Positions 11,373 to 23,100 of a stretch of 64,000 nucleotides of DNA are shown piece by piece (the first letter of the stretch is position 1; each line of letters begins with the position of its first letter). This stretch comes from Cladopsammia gracilis. Lineage: Eukaryota > Cnidaria > Anthozoa > Scleractinia > Dendrophylliidae. The notes beneath the pieces are model-generated. The model was given only the letters and a program-made list of their open reading frames with translations, did no database searches and was not told the DNA's origin. The stretch spans positions 1,090,001-1,154,000 of the forward strand of contig JAJGOT010000193.1 of NCBI GenBank assembly GCA_022457155.1. Reading direction: 5' to 3'. The position numbers were made by a program, and so were the translations under genes.

Positions 11373-11753
11373 AAGCTCACACGTATTCTTATACGTAATG
11401 TTTATCTTTTCGCCTCTAGTAAATCTGCTTAAACTGCTGCCGACCATCACAAAATAACAAAACATCATCTACATACTTTCCCTTGAAGCCTCGGTTTTAT
11501 TTCTTAGTCGGTCGCTTTCCACTGCGGTCCACCGTTTTCCTCGTTTGCATCGCTAGCCATTATGCATTGCATTTCTTTGCGAAACATAGCAAAGACACTT
11601 TCACCAGATGGATCGACGCACAAGTGACCAATAAAAGCAAATCAAGTCAATTGGAACCCAAGAATGGCAGTAAAATGCGATAAATATCAACAAATCCTTC
11701 GCTAAACAGCGCTATATAAAGATAGGCAGCAAAATATTATTTCCCATGGTTTC
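11373..11753. other. No firm gene; acceptor-like site at 11420
   Basis: The ORF 11483-11683 (66 codons) has no family signature. The sequence could be part of a 5' UTR exon or intron of the transcript starting near 10395. Confidence 0.3.
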
Positions 11754-11934
11754 TAGCCTGTTCCAGGCTCCGAGATGGTGGGGAACGCGCGAAGTAAAAA
11801 AAAATTAGGGAAAAATCGCGGGGGAACTGGGAGAGGGAGGTCGGCGGCCGCCCTCACCCCAGTTCCCCTGCGATTTTGTTCCTTTTTTTTTTACTTCGTG
11901 CGTTCCCCACCATCTCGGAGCCTGGAACAGGCTA
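11754..11934. mobile_element. Foldback MITE, complete copy, 9-bp target duplication
   Basis: TAGCCTGTTCCAGGCTCCGA at the left is inverted at the right end. The inner arms share GGGGAACTGGGG. CATGGTTTC flanks exactly on both sides (11745-11753 and 11935-11943). A 9-bp duplication fits Mutator-like transposition. A truncated relative is at 3635-3755. Confidence 0.92.
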
Positions 11935-12061
11935 CATGGTTTCGAAATTTATGCCCGCAAAGAGATCAAATTTATTTTTGCTGAATATTAACTACAATAT
12001 GCAATACCTATTAATAGTGTTTAAGTCTGTATTATACAGGAAACGGTAATATTAGATATTT

Positions 12062-12239
12062 AACAATTAGTTCATGCGTCAGCGTGCGTATGTCGAGATA
12101 TTGAGCACGCGGGAAGTTTGGAGAGCACGAAAGAGGCGTAAGAGTGCCAAGTGCAACTCTAGCCTCTTGAGTGCTCTTCAAAATTTCCCGCGTGCTCAAT
12201 ATCTCGACATACGCACAGCTGCAGCATGAACTAATTGTT
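12062..12239. repeat. Foldback element, about 178 bp
   Basis: AACAATTAGTTCATGC is inverted at 12224-12239. The arms continue through TATGTCGAGATATTGAGCAC and CGCGGGAA with few mismatches, closing on a loop near 12150 that itself contains a short inverted segment. Confidence 0.88.
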
Positions 12240-12290
12240 TTATAACATTATCAATGCGGTGTTTCTCGAGGTGTTAGTTTGCTGACGTCA

Positions 12291-12930
12291 TTAGCGTGCT
12301 CAATTAAAGAAATAAAAAACGCGCCGAGTGCATTATTGAGTTATAAAGCACGCGGGAATTTTTAAGAACACGAGAGAAGTGCAGAGAAGCACGAGCCAAA
12401 GGCGAGTGCTTCTCGCACTTCTCGAGTGTTCTTAAAAATTCCCAAGTGCTTATATAACTCAATAATGCACGAGGAACAAGTTTTTTTATTTCTTTTATAA
12501 AATATAAACGGTTAAAATGAACCTTACGTTACGCGCGTGCTTTATTGAGTTATAATGAACTCGGTTTAACCAATCATAGCGCGCGCATTTCCTTGAGCAT
12601 TTTATAAAAGAATTTATAAAATGCTCAAGGAAATGCGCGCGCTATGATTGGTCAAACCGAGTTCATTATAACTCGATAAAGCACGCGCGTGACGTAAGCT
12701 TCATTAAAACCGTTTTCATTTTATAAAAGAAATAAAAAAAATTGTTCCTCGTGCATTATTGAGTTATAAAGCACGCGGGAATTTTTAAGAACACTCGAGA
12801 AGTGCGAGAAGCACTCGCCTTTGGCTCGTGCTTCTCTGCACTTCTCTCGTGTTCTTAAAAATTCCCGCGTGCTTTATAACTCAATAATGCACTCGGCGCG
12901 TTTTTTATTTCTTTAATGAAGCACGCTCGC
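12291..12930. repeat. Giant nested palindrome, about 620-640 bp
   Basis: The sequence is symmetrical about position 12610. ATTAAAGAAATAAAAAACGC at 12303 is inverted at 12917, and the match continues almost to the centre (GAGCATTTTATAAA-4nt-TTTATAAAATGCTC). Each arm contains its own smaller palindrome (about 12325-12475 and 12745-12895). No ORF. It is probably a foldback transposon inserted into, or made of, two inverted copies of a smaller one. Confidence 0.9.
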
Positions 12931-13154
12931 GCTATTAAATTTGATTACGTGAAAATTCTAGCTATGTTATAATACGATATTACGCGACCTTTGGAGTGCA
13001 AAAAACAACTATTTCCATTCTAAAATAACTAGACAAGTATGACTAATTTCCGAATAAGATACACCAGTTGTGTACATCGAAAATTGCTTAAGAAACAAAT
13101 TTTAAAGTCAAAATTGTAAAAATTGTACAGACATCGCCGACCCGAGTAAAGTTA

Positions 13155-13289
13155 GCAAATTTCCACAGGTTTTCCGTGGTGTGGACTCTTATTTATCACG
13201 ATTTACGTCATCACAAGGTCATAATGTTGTGGAGTCAAGAGGCGCAGACGAGTGAGTCAGCAACAAATTTTAACCATGTGATGACAACA
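13155..13289. repeat. Partial copy of the foldback family at 44201-44377
   Basis: It shares TTTTCCGTGGTGTGGACTC and GATTTACGTCATCACA with the 44.2-kb element. The right arm is degenerate. Confidence 0.65.
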
Positions 13290-13329
13290 ACAACAACATT
13301 AAAACAAGTAGCTTTATTTGCATGACTAT

Positions 13330-13690
13330 AAATCCTTACAGTATTGCAAAAGCATTGCAACATAACAAAATAAAATAACAATAATATAATAATGAAAGCA
13401 TTGAAAGGGAAAGTTCAATCAGTCTGGATTGATAATTTGATTGTTGCGGAGATCTAAGCATGAAAGAATGAATTTTACTAATTGAATTAAATTTACAAAA
13501 TAATTACGAGAGTTCATTAATTCATTGGTAACTTCTGAAGCTTTCTGAAGGAGATAACTGTTTTATATTTGGTAGGTGATACCCTATTTTACTGTAAAAT
13601 TCGTCCCTAAGAATTGAGTATTTAGGACAGGGAAAAAGGAAGTGAATTTCATCTTCAATTTCATTAGATCCACAAGAAGAACGGAACGTG
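13330..13690 (-). pseudogene. C-terminal remnant of a non-LTR retrotransposon ORF2
   Basis: Read on the minus strand from about 13690, the translation contains CGSNEIEDEIHFLFPCPKY, then LRDEFYSKI and PNIKQLSPSE. These are typical of the cysteine/histidine-bearing tail after the RT domain in LINE proteins. Stops and frame breaks follow. Only the 3' end of the element is present. Confidence 0.6.
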
Positions 13691-13739
13691 TTCGTTCTTC
13701 TTGTGCTTATGCTTTATGTCGTGGGAGTTCTCACTTGCT

Positions 13740-13860
13740 TCTGGATCTCACGGGATTTTTGACAAACTACAGTACATCACTTTCATAATGTTCAGTCCCG
13801 AAGAAGAACGTCCCGAGCGAGATTTGAACCTCGGGCCTGGTCACTGGCCACTGACTTAGA
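13740..13860 (-). repeat. tRNA-like SINE fragment
   Basis: On the minus strand GAGGTTCAAATCTCGCTCGGG resembles a Pol III B box. It is followed by AACATTATGAAAGTGATGTA, a phrase that also follows the tRNA-like module at 31790. A hairpin (ACAAGAAGAACG / CGTTCTTCTTGT) lies just left at about 13672-13707. Confidence 0.5.
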
Positions 13861-13872
13861 ATGGGATAAATC

Positions 13873-14290
13873 CGTATTTATTCGATTAAGCGCCCACCTC
13901 GAATAAGCGCCCACCCTGTAGGCAGGAAAAGTTAATAAGCGCCCAGCCTCGAATAAGCGCCCACCCCACTCCTCTAGGAGGCAGCACCAGAGTTCGCTAA
14001 TTGACCTTAATTAGTGATAATGAGATTGAAATTGATTAAGTACTAACAAGAGACCTCCCCGATGACCGAGTTTTCCGAAGTATTTTAAAGAAACTTTCAA
14101 TGAACCGGTTAAAATTCTGCTTTAGTTTTGTCATTATTTTATTTTTTTGAAGCAAAATAAACTTACTACTTGCTGAAAATGGTGAAAATTTAATAAGCGC
14201 CCAGTCTTGATTAAGCGCCCACCTCGAATAAGCGCCCACTCTCAAGGTCCAAAAATTTAATAAGCGCCCAGGGCGCTTAATCGAATAATA
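13873..14290. mobile_element. MITE with TAAGCGCCCA repeats
   Basis: The ends ATTCGATTAAGCGCCC and GGGCGCTTAATCGAAT are inverted. About eight further copies of TAAGCGCCCA lie between them, clustered towards both ends. It is about 415 bp and non-coding. Confidence 0.82.
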
Positions 14291-14459
14291 AAAATAAAAG
14301 GCCAGGCTACTCACCCAATTCGCGCCTCTGGTTTCAAATTTGAATTGAAGATGGCCGTTACGGCCCGCGTTACGGCCGGTTGGGAAGATATGGACTAAAA
14401 TAATAGCCTAATCAAATATATTCCCTTCTATTTTTATTTTTTTTTTTCTTGTATTCATA

Positions 14460-15446
14460 AGAAACACATCAAATGCTGTTTATTGGGGTAAATCCGCGAG
14501 TGAACAAGTCCGCGGTTTGAATTAACCGCCACTATCGTTCCAGACCTTTGCAGGATCCCAGTACAGTTCTTCTTGAAAATTTATAAACTTGCTCAACACG
14601 CGCCTTCGTTAAATGCTGAAAGCAGTTTATTCTCTTCGCTATATGCGTGCAAGTGTTCTTCCGAGTAGCAATCGAAGTGCAGCAATCGTTTCGGACACGC
14701 AGCTCAAAATGTTTCGACACTATGCGGTAAAGACGGTGAACGAAAGCGTAAGAGAAGCGTTTATGTCGGTTGTCTTTTCAATTCAAAATAGGCAGCAGGA
14801 ATGTAAAACGATTGGGTACATGTCACAATTATTGTGCACCACTGTTCAGAATGGGTCTTTCTTGTTTGATAAACAACATTTCGTGCAACAAACAGTCAAA
14901 CTTATTCGTACATTTCTTAAGTACCGAGAAGCGCCTCAGCAGGTCATCGGGGACCTTTTCGTGCATGTTCTTACAGTGTTTAAAAATAGAGGATGACTGC
15001 TGTTTATGTCCATCCACGCGATTGTGTAAATGCCCGCACGTGTAGCCTACATAACCCGCATCGCACAGGTCACATTGGAGTTTGTACACGACACATTGTT
15101 GGTTTACAATCGATGGCTTTGTTTCGTGTACTTTAAGTTCTTTATCAATTTTGTGGCTCACAAACACGGGCTGGATGGTGGTCTGCACCTTCAGGCTGAG
15201 GGACTTGAGTTGTTTTCTGACAATATCTGCTGAGACTTGATCTTTAAATGGTAGAACCACTCGAACAGTGTCTCCAGGTTCTTTGGTGGAGGCTGTCGGT
15301 CACAAACTTTTGAGTGAATGAAATGTTTGATGGTACAGTTAATCAGGCGTTGTGGGTACTTCGAAACGTCGGTTTTTATCGTTTGTTTTTGCTTGCTTAT
15401 GTTAGAAAAATGAAGCTTAAATCGTTTTTGTTTTTCTTCTTCTTTT
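14460..15446 (-). mobile_element. Penelope-like element, 3' part with GIY-YIG endonuclease
   Basis: On the minus strand, the first frame (from about 15440 to 15191) carries YPQRLINCTIKHFIHSK, a segment N-terminal to the endonuclease. The frame then shifts (overlap 15260-15191) into a segment ending at 14829. That segment has VYKLQCDLCDAGYVGYTCGH, the Cys-containing GIY-YIG-type core of Penelope-like enzymes (here GYVGY), then KHCKNMH and FDCLLHEMLFIKQERP. The downstream part to about 14460 is the decayed 3' flank. It stops almost at the acceptor of the BAF-like exon, so it lies in the intron upstream of that exon on the opposite strand. Confidence 0.8.
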
Positions 15447-15448
15447 AG

Positions 15449-15842
15449 AATCACGAGTCCGACCCAAATCATGACTCAGATCCCAACCATGTATATGGGT
15501 ACCCCAATCATCCCTATTCCAATGACTCCTCCATTAGAGAGTTACTCACCACAGAAGCATCGTAATTTTGTAAGCGGGCCCATTGGCCAAAAGGACGTTA
15601 CGGCGTTGCCAGGGATCGGTCCAGTTTTCGGAGAAAGACTTCATCAGAGGGGAATTAACCAGGCAGAACAACTGTTGGGATACTTACTCTCAGTCGGTAG
15701 AGACCCAGGAATGTTTGCGGGTTTGTTAACATCACTCTGTGGAGCCGATCTGAGGCACTGTGGGAATTGTTATTACACCTTGAAGGAGTATTATAATAAC
15801 ATGCACTACAATTCTCCAAAGAGTCCCCGATTCCGGGGTTAA
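15449..15842 (+). CDS. BANF1-like: BAF (barrier-to-autointegration factor)-like protein, terminal coding exon
   Basis: BAF is a small chromatin protein that bridges DNA and binds LEM-domain proteins of the inner nuclear membrane. The acceptor CTTCTTTTAG precedes the exon at 15449. The first ATG in it is 15471, giving 123 residues. Residues about 35-112 align by eye to BAF: SPQKHRNFVSGPIGQKDV, the helix-hairpin-helix LPGIGPVFGERL, a middle helix ending in LLGYLL, LCGADLRH, and CYYTLKEYY at the end. BAF is normally about 89 residues. Here there is a 34-residue N-terminal extension rich in Met, Pro and Ile, and about 12 extra C-terminal residues that run into an inverted-repeat region starting at the stop codon. 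The N-terminus could instead continue into an upstream exon (an in-frame start upstream of the acceptor was not found). It is a divergent paralogue or orthologue; which one cannot be said here. Confidence 0.8.
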
Positions 15843-16020
15843 AATAACTCCAACCACTAATGGAGGTAATTTAACTCTACTATACAGCAAGGCAACTACC
15901 TTTGGGGTTAAATAACTCTTTTTTTTTTTGGAGTTGAAATAACTACGAAAAAATTAACTCCAGTGCAAGGAGTTAATTTAACTCCACTTTAGAAGTTATT
16001 TTAACTCTTTGAAAAACACT
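15838..16020. repeat. AGTTAA/TTAACT inverted-repeat block at the BAF-like 3' end
   Basis: GTTAAAATAACTCCAAC, GGTTAAATAACTC, GAGTTAATTTAACTCC and GTTATTTTAACTC alternate in both orientations. The block overlaps the BAF-like stop codon, suggesting an insertion that supplied the present C-terminus and 3' UTR. Confidence 0.65.
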
Positions 16021-16528
16021 GTGTGTAGATAAGCATGCGGCTACTGATTTAGGCAGATTGGTACAGCAGAACGTTATACAGATACACGAACCTATTTTGT
16101 TTTTAATTGTATAATGAAGTCATAAAGCAAGTTGTGTACAATAGCTGAAACATGTAATGCAAGTCAGGTTTTTTTTTTTTTGTGTAGTAGAAATGAAAAT
16201 ACAGTAATGAAAACAAGAATCTTGGAAAATATAACAGTATAACTTTATTTTTTCACTGGAACCAAAGAAAAATACATATTAAACTAGAACCGCAACATTG
16301 TAAGCCGACTTGATAATAATTTGATAATTTTTGTTTTGAGCTAGTGCACTATGGTAGCTCATTTTACATGTATAGTGCAAAAACACAAAAGGAAAAACAA
16401 CAACAGATTTAGTATCTCATTGGCCCTTTGCAGCATGTTGGAATAATGCTCAATTCAGTAAGAGGGAAAAAACATTGAATTTAAATTTATTGAGAACTGG
16501 AAACGTATCGTTTTGAAATCCAAATTTA
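16021..16528. other. No gene seen; possible 3' UTR
   Basis: AT-rich sequence without coding signal. The phrase GGCCCTTTGCAGCATGTTGG (about 16421) is inverted at about 16831-16850, bracketing the MITE below. Confidence 0.4.
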
Positions 16529-16818
16529 GGGATGGACCATTAGAAAAGTGATGGGGGGGGGGGGGGAGTGGGAACTTTGGGAGAGGCAAGAAATTGTTTT
16601 TTTGTCCACCTAAGGTGGAAATCTTTTTTATTTTTCACTCGATGGCTGGAATATTTTTTTTTTTAATAGTTTAATTTTTAATTGTCCTTGGGCAGATTTT
16701 TTTTTTGCGATAATGCGTGGGAATTTTTTTTTCCTTAATAATTTACTGGGAAATTTTTTTTTTTTTGCTTTTGCCCCACCCCCCCCCCCCCCCCATCACT
16801 TTTCTAATGGTCCATCCC
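16529..16818. mobile_element. MITE, TIR GGGATGGACCATTAGAAAAG, TTA target site
   Basis: The first about 25 bases are inverted at the right end (CTTTTCTAATGGTCCATCCC). TTA flanks both ends, as in PIF/Harbinger-type insertions. The interior holds a G-run, a C-run and several T-runs. Confidence 0.85.
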
Positions 16819-16885
16819 TTAGCTGCATTCTAACATGCTGCAAGGGGCCTTTATGTTGCATTGGGTAATTTGTAACATTTACTAA

Positions 16886-17372
16886 GGCCCCGACCACACT
16901 AATACGTTTTCGTTTGAAAACGCATACATTTCGATGCGTTTTCGCCTATCATCCACACTAAAACGCCCGAAAACGCTGATGAAAACGGAGGCTTTCGAAA
17001 ACGGTTTCAAAAGTGGAGACTTTTGAAAACGCATCGTTTTGAAAACGCTTCGTTTCTAGTGTGGACAGGTGAAAACGGAGACATTTGAAAACGGTGACGT
17101 AAAATCTCTAGTGTGGTCAGGTGAAAACGGAGACTTTTGAAAACGATGACGTACTGAGAGCGTCACATGCCATCGGTTCTAGTCCAAATCAGAGCATTTA
17201 TCACCTTTACCACATGCGCAATCCCCGGTCACAGTCGTTTTCATCGTTTTCGACCGTTTTAGTGTGGACAGGTGAAAACGATGCTAAAACGCTAGTGTGG
17301 GCGAATATATTTTGCTTCGTTTTCTTCGAGATGAAAACGGAGACTTGAAAACGCATTAGTGTGGTCGGGGCC
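16886..17372. mobile_element. MITE, TIR GGCCCCGACCACACTAATAC, TAA target site
   Basis: The ends are inverted (TTAGTGTGGTCGGGGCC at the right). TAA lies on both sides (16883-16885 and 17373-17375). Inside, GAAAACGGAGAC and GTGTGGACAGGTGAAAACG recur many times in direct and inverted orientation. Confidence 0.87.
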
Positions 17373-17385
17373 TAAGACATGCCGT

Positions 17386-17595
17386 TTACAAGAATTGTGT
17401 TACAACCTTGCTTGATTGGTCACCAAGCATACTTGTACTCTCTGTTTGCAACAGAAGAAGTTTCAACTCATCATCTGACATATCTTTGAGGTTTTTGCTG
17501 GTTTTATCATTGAATAACAGAAAGCTGTGAAGAGCATCATTAAATGCTGTGTAATTGGAAAGCTTATGATCTACCTTAACAATCAACTTGCACAC
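17386..17595 (-). CDS. Possible terminal exon, unknown protein
   Basis: A 69-codon minus-strand frame has ordinary protein composition (KLSNYTAFNDALHSFLLFND, then SDDELKLLLLQTES, ending SSKVVTQFL). It stops just before the TAA-flanked MITE. No clear upstream acceptor with a pyrimidine tract was found and no family was recognised. It could be a gene fragment. Confidence 0.25.
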   Translation of the reverse strand: MCKLIVKVDHKLSNYTAFNDALHSFLLFNDKTSKNLKDMSDDELKLLLLQTESTSMLGDQSSKVVTQFL

Positions 17596-18559
17596 TTATT
17601 TAGATTTAACCATTGATGTCAAGAAAGTATTCTTGCAATTATTACAAGTTATCATTGGATCAGCTGTTTGTGTTGGCATATTCGAGGGAAAATTTTCGCT
17701 CCCCGAAGGGAATTTTGGCTCTCTAGAAAGAGAATTTTTGCTCCCCGAAGGGAATATAGCCCTAGGAAAGGGTTAAAGATTGTCAGACGACGAACATTTT
17801 GAAGGGATGTAGCTACAAGAATCTGTGACGCCGCCTCGGTCAGCTGATATACTCTTCGATTCAGTGATCGTTTTCTTCGTACATATTTCCCATAAACCGT
17901 CCAAAAACGTAAAAAATTCTTTCGAAACAAAGACTTCACGAATGCATAGAAAATTGTGCCTAGCTCTTGAAGCAAAATATTCTAAAAACATTGTAAAAAA
18001 AGGCATAACTCACCTTGACGAAGAAAGAGTTCTCTGCTAGAATGTGGTCTCAAGCACGTGGAACTTCCAAGGTTCGTACCTTTGTACCATTCCGAGATAT
18101 ATTCGAAACAAATCGTTACTGTCGAATGTACATGATATTCCGACCGTCGACCGAAGCAAACCAACCGGAGAAACATCGGAGAACCGTTCTCTGTCCGCAA
18201 AAATCACGGGACCACGGTACTTCGGAGAACATCAAACCGGTTTACACGACAAGCTTTTTGCATGTTTTTGGGCCCGAAAGTCCTAAATTTGGCACGCGGG
18301 CCAATTTTTTTGGCCCGCCACTGTTCCATTTACACGACAAAATTTGGCACATCTGGTTTCAAGAAGGGCACGCCTAAAATAAGAAACGGCACCCCAAATT
18401 TTGCGAGCATTTCAGCACAGTCGCCAGCGGTTGAACCACTGTTTGGTGAACCCCTTATGTACCATCTGGATCTCGTTTGACAAAATGGCGGACGCGGCAC
18501 AGCGCGCAATTCAGCTGGCAATTGTCTGTTTGTGTTTCGGACTGAATGCAAAATTAAAG

Positions 18560-18560
<1 letters not shown>
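17596..18560. other. No firm gene; short direct repeats
   Basis: GCTCCCCGAAGGGAAT occurs twice about 45 bp apart (17698-17760). TTTACACGACAA occurs at 18240 and 18330. An ATGGCGGACGCG at 18485 starts about 20 codons that run into the LINE remnant. None of this can be assigned. Confidence 0.35.
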
Positions 18561-19060
<500 letters not shown>

Positions 19061-19454
19061 TATTACTATTTTAACGTCATACGTTTACATTTACGTCCGA
19101 CGTTAAGTTTTATGCAACTGGCCCCTGGTGACAATAAATTGGTGTGTGAGAGCAAGAAAGGAGCAAGCAAGCCAGCAAGGACGATTGGAAGGCACTTTAA
19201 GGAACAGTTTTCAGACAATTCATTTAACAATAACTGACTTATTTACATTCAACGATATGTTCTATTTTATAATAATTACAACCTTGTAAACCAAATATCA
19301 TGCAGTTATGTATTTTCAAGGGGTATTTTTACTGTCTGCTGAGAAAGAGTTTTGACCTGGTGCCAATCACGAGACATGTTAATCTAAGCCTGCACTTGAT
19401 TGTCCATACAGTTAATTTCAAAACCTTGGGTGTTTGGATCAGTAGTAAAAGTAG

Positions 19455-19599
19455 TATATCAAACACGAGAAAGGTTGTTTCATCACGATTTCCAAACACC
19501 GAGAAGTGGGTTGAGAAAACGAGGCCCAGTCAAGTTCTTTTTAACCCACCTCAAGGTGTTTGGATACCTGATGAAACACTCTTTCGAGCATTTGATATA
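19455..19599. mobile_element. MITE family 'TATATCAAAC', copy A
   Basis: TATATCAAACACGAG is inverted at TTCGAGCATTTGATATA. The inner arms share CCAAACACCGAGAAGTGGGTT against AACCCACCTCAAGGTGTTTGG. Relatives are at 23936, 44731, 54004 and 63621. Confidence 0.85.
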
Positions 19600-19628
19600 G
19601 CTTCTTGAACTGATCATTAACTTCTTAA

Positions 19629-20018
19629 AGGGGTACTGTCATGGGGATTTGGTGTCAATTCAAAAAAACCCAAACCTTTTTTTTTTGTATGATCAGAAAC
19701 TGAACAACAATGGCTCCGTATTGCAATAACGTACCCGCTAGTCTTACACAACTGTTGATGAATGGCTCTAGTCAGACTGACTGGGTCGGAATGAAATGCA
19801 AATTGAAAGGGTTAGACTAACTTTTTTAAGTTCTTACATTTGTGTTTCCCGAATGGGCTCACTATAACAGACCATGATTTGTTACTTTATCAAGAATTAG
19901 TTCATTACTTTCTCGTGGCGTTTTTTCGTATTATGTTGTAAATAAGTAAAGGATTGCAGTATGGTTTTGACTAAAATTTATTTAGAAAAAAAATCAAAAT
20001 TCCCATGACACTTCCCGT
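19629..20018. mobile_element. TTAA-flanked MITE, about 390 bp
   Basis: AGGGGTACTGTCATGGGG is inverted at TCCCATGACACTTCCCGT with a few mismatches. TTAA lies on both sides (19625-19628 and 20019-20022), the piggyBac-type target. Non-coding. Confidence 0.72.
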
Positions 20019-20104
20019 TTAATTATTCCTTTCGGAATACCGTCAATGAAGCATGCCCTTATTTAATTACTCTAATTCCATAGTGAAGTTCAAAATTCTA
20101 AAAT

Positions 20105-23100
20105 TTACTTTCCAATCATGTCTTTTGCAAGCCTGCTCTGCAGTAATTTCCAAGTGTTTGGACAAAGTAATCCATCACTTGGCAACAGAGGTGCAGCTGA
20201 TTCACAATTTGTATTGTAATCAGTTTGGAACTTTTGAACCGCCATCTGAATCAACTCAGAATATATTCCTGGAGTCTCGACTAGCAAACTCAAATACCCC
20301 AGTCTCTTTAAAGTTTCAATAAGTGCATTGACAAGCTCCTGAATTCCACCAGTTGGCAACTTGGGTACATGATATGCAATTGAAACAACATCATCCATCT
20401 TCTGTAAGGTTTCCAAAACAACTGTCATATCCACAATATCTGCAGGTGATTTTCTTGGAGGGGGATTGTGATCGCACGCCAGCTTATCCAATGATGAAAA
20501 CCTTGTCACTACTTCTTCATAAGCATCATATTGTCCATCTGGTATTGGGATAAGAGTGATTAGGTCTCTGACGTGATCCACGTTTAGTGTCACTGTAACG
20601 CCGTAGATTGTGCGACTGCACAACAGACCATTTTTGTCTGCTGAGCACAGAAACTCTTGCTCCAGCATTTCAATTTGTGCCAGTGAAAGGTTCTCTGGTT
20701 TCAGTTTGACAACTGAAACTTTAACTTTCTTGGTTTTGTCTGAAGTAGGTACAAGGACAGTCCGATAAAACCTACAGAGAGTAAAATATATACCAACTTA
20801 GTTCATTCTCGTGATACTTTACTTTTTAAAGGGGCTCTATCACCATTTTTAGTGTTACTTTAAAAAGCCAAAAATACATTGTTATATCAGTGAAAAGCCC
20901 AAAATAATGTTCCAGTTTTGTTTAAAACTATTCTACTAGTGATCTAACAGTAAAGACAAGTGTCTTGGGCTGCAGATAGCAAGGATGGAAAGGGATTGCA
21001 ACTTGAAGAAATTGGATCAATTTGTTTCAAGTTTATTGAAGACAGGGTTCGTACTCTTCAGATTTTAAAATTCCATGACTTTCCATGACCTTTTCCATGA
21101 CATTTTCAAATTTTTCATGACCAAGAGTTCAACACTTGTTTTCAAAATTTTATCAAAACGATCATTTTTTTTAAATTTTTCATCTTGCCTTATTATTCCC
21201 ACAACGTATGCTGCCTTAGTGATTTTGTACCATGAACATAATTTTCCATGACTTTCCATGATCCACGCTTAAATTCCATGACTTTCCAGGCCTGGAAATT
21301 AAATTATACAATTCCATGACTTTCCAGGTTTTCACATGACCGTACGAACCCTGGAAGACCATATTTTTAACATTTACCTGGGGGAGCTATTTTGGTGGTA
21401 ATTATCAGTGAAACCTTGAATTTGTGAATACAGGACGTAACAGCCTATTAGGGCATTATTTATATAATTTAAATAATTAGAGCCATTACCACCTTCGCAT
21501 GACATGTCAAATAGCCGCGCAAGCGGAAAATAAATTATAGCACATTTGAGTTGAACCTGCGAGTTGAGATTTGTATGGACCAAACCCTATTAAGCAGCCC
21601 TTGTTGTTTCCTCAAGGATGGCTGCTTACTAGGGGTTCGACACACTGTAGGATGCTTCATACTTGAAACAGTGCTCACCTTGTTGGATCTAAGTGCCACT
21701 CTTTTACAGCAAAAAGCTCATAACCATGAAGCCACTTGTCCTCCGAAACCAGATCAAACACTGCTGCTTCCTCGGCAGCCATTTTGTTAAACCTGCCTTG
21801 TTCACAAACAACAATCTTTTCTGCTAACAATGGCGACTTGTTTCTGTAGTCCTGTTCATTCAGCTGTCGGAGATACTGGCAAGCAAATTCTACACTCGCC
21901 AAGTAATATCCTGCTTCAGAGAATGATAAGTTAGGATTGGAGTACCTGCGCAGAAATGCAACTGTAGAAGCCAAGTTTGGTATTCTGGACTTAAGAACTA
22001 CATACACCCAAACATCCATGAACTCATCTGGAAAAAAGAGAGAGAAAGAAAATTACTACATGTAATACAATACTTAATACAATAAAATACAAATAATGAA
22101 TGGTCCCTTTTGGGTCTTTTCAGTGAAAACAACACATTTAAAAAAACAAGAAATTTCCAACAAAATGATGCAATAAAAATTTCAATTTTAACTTAAAATT
22201 GGATAAAAACATCAAATATAGATAGCCAAGATAGGTATCCTGAATTTGAGAACTACATGTTATTTTGCATGTTATTTCTTGAAAATGAAGCGAATACCAG
22301 CCAAAGAAAAATCCAGGAAGACATTTTGAAGGCCACGTGCCAAAATTTAACCAAATCTGAGTTACACATAAAAATAAACCAAAAAGTCAATATGGGTTGA
22401 TATGCATTCATGACGGTGAGTGGAATAAAGCCCTAAGTGAATTCTGATCAACTGCTAGATTCTCCTTACAGTCTGTCTTGTATATGCTCATGTAACAAAG
22501 GGAGAATTTGGCTATAGATCAGGAGTCACTTAGGGCCCTATCCCAAACTGAAATAAGACCCTAATCTGAAACCAAATTCTCCCTTTGTTACATGAGCATA
22601 TACAAGACAAACTGGAAGGAAAATCTAACACTTGATCAGAAGTGACTTAGGGCGTTATTCCACTCACCCCTTCATCGTGCATTCACAAAATGCATTCAAT
22701 ACAAGGTATCAGAGTAACAGGAGAATCCCTATAGCATAGGTGATGCATACCTGCTCCTGGTGGTCTAGAGTGCTCCAACATAGAGAGTTCATTCAGTTTT
22801 CTGAACACGCATTGTGCCGCACTCACAATGGCTTGAATCTTATGTGACGGCAAGATCGACAGTGTGATGCTCTTCATGCATGCTACAGCTGCATAATATG
22901 GGGCCATGCCCTCATCTTGGTACTCTGGACTGATTCCGAACTGCGTCTGTGTGATGTGTGCTAGGCTTGAGTAAACCTGTGATATTCTGTTGTCTTCATC
23001 GGGCTTTCGGATGTGATCTTGAATTAGACTGTAAATGGATGGCATTAAGTACTGCTCCAGTTTTGTCTGAAAAAAAATATATTAAAAACCCTTTAAAGTG

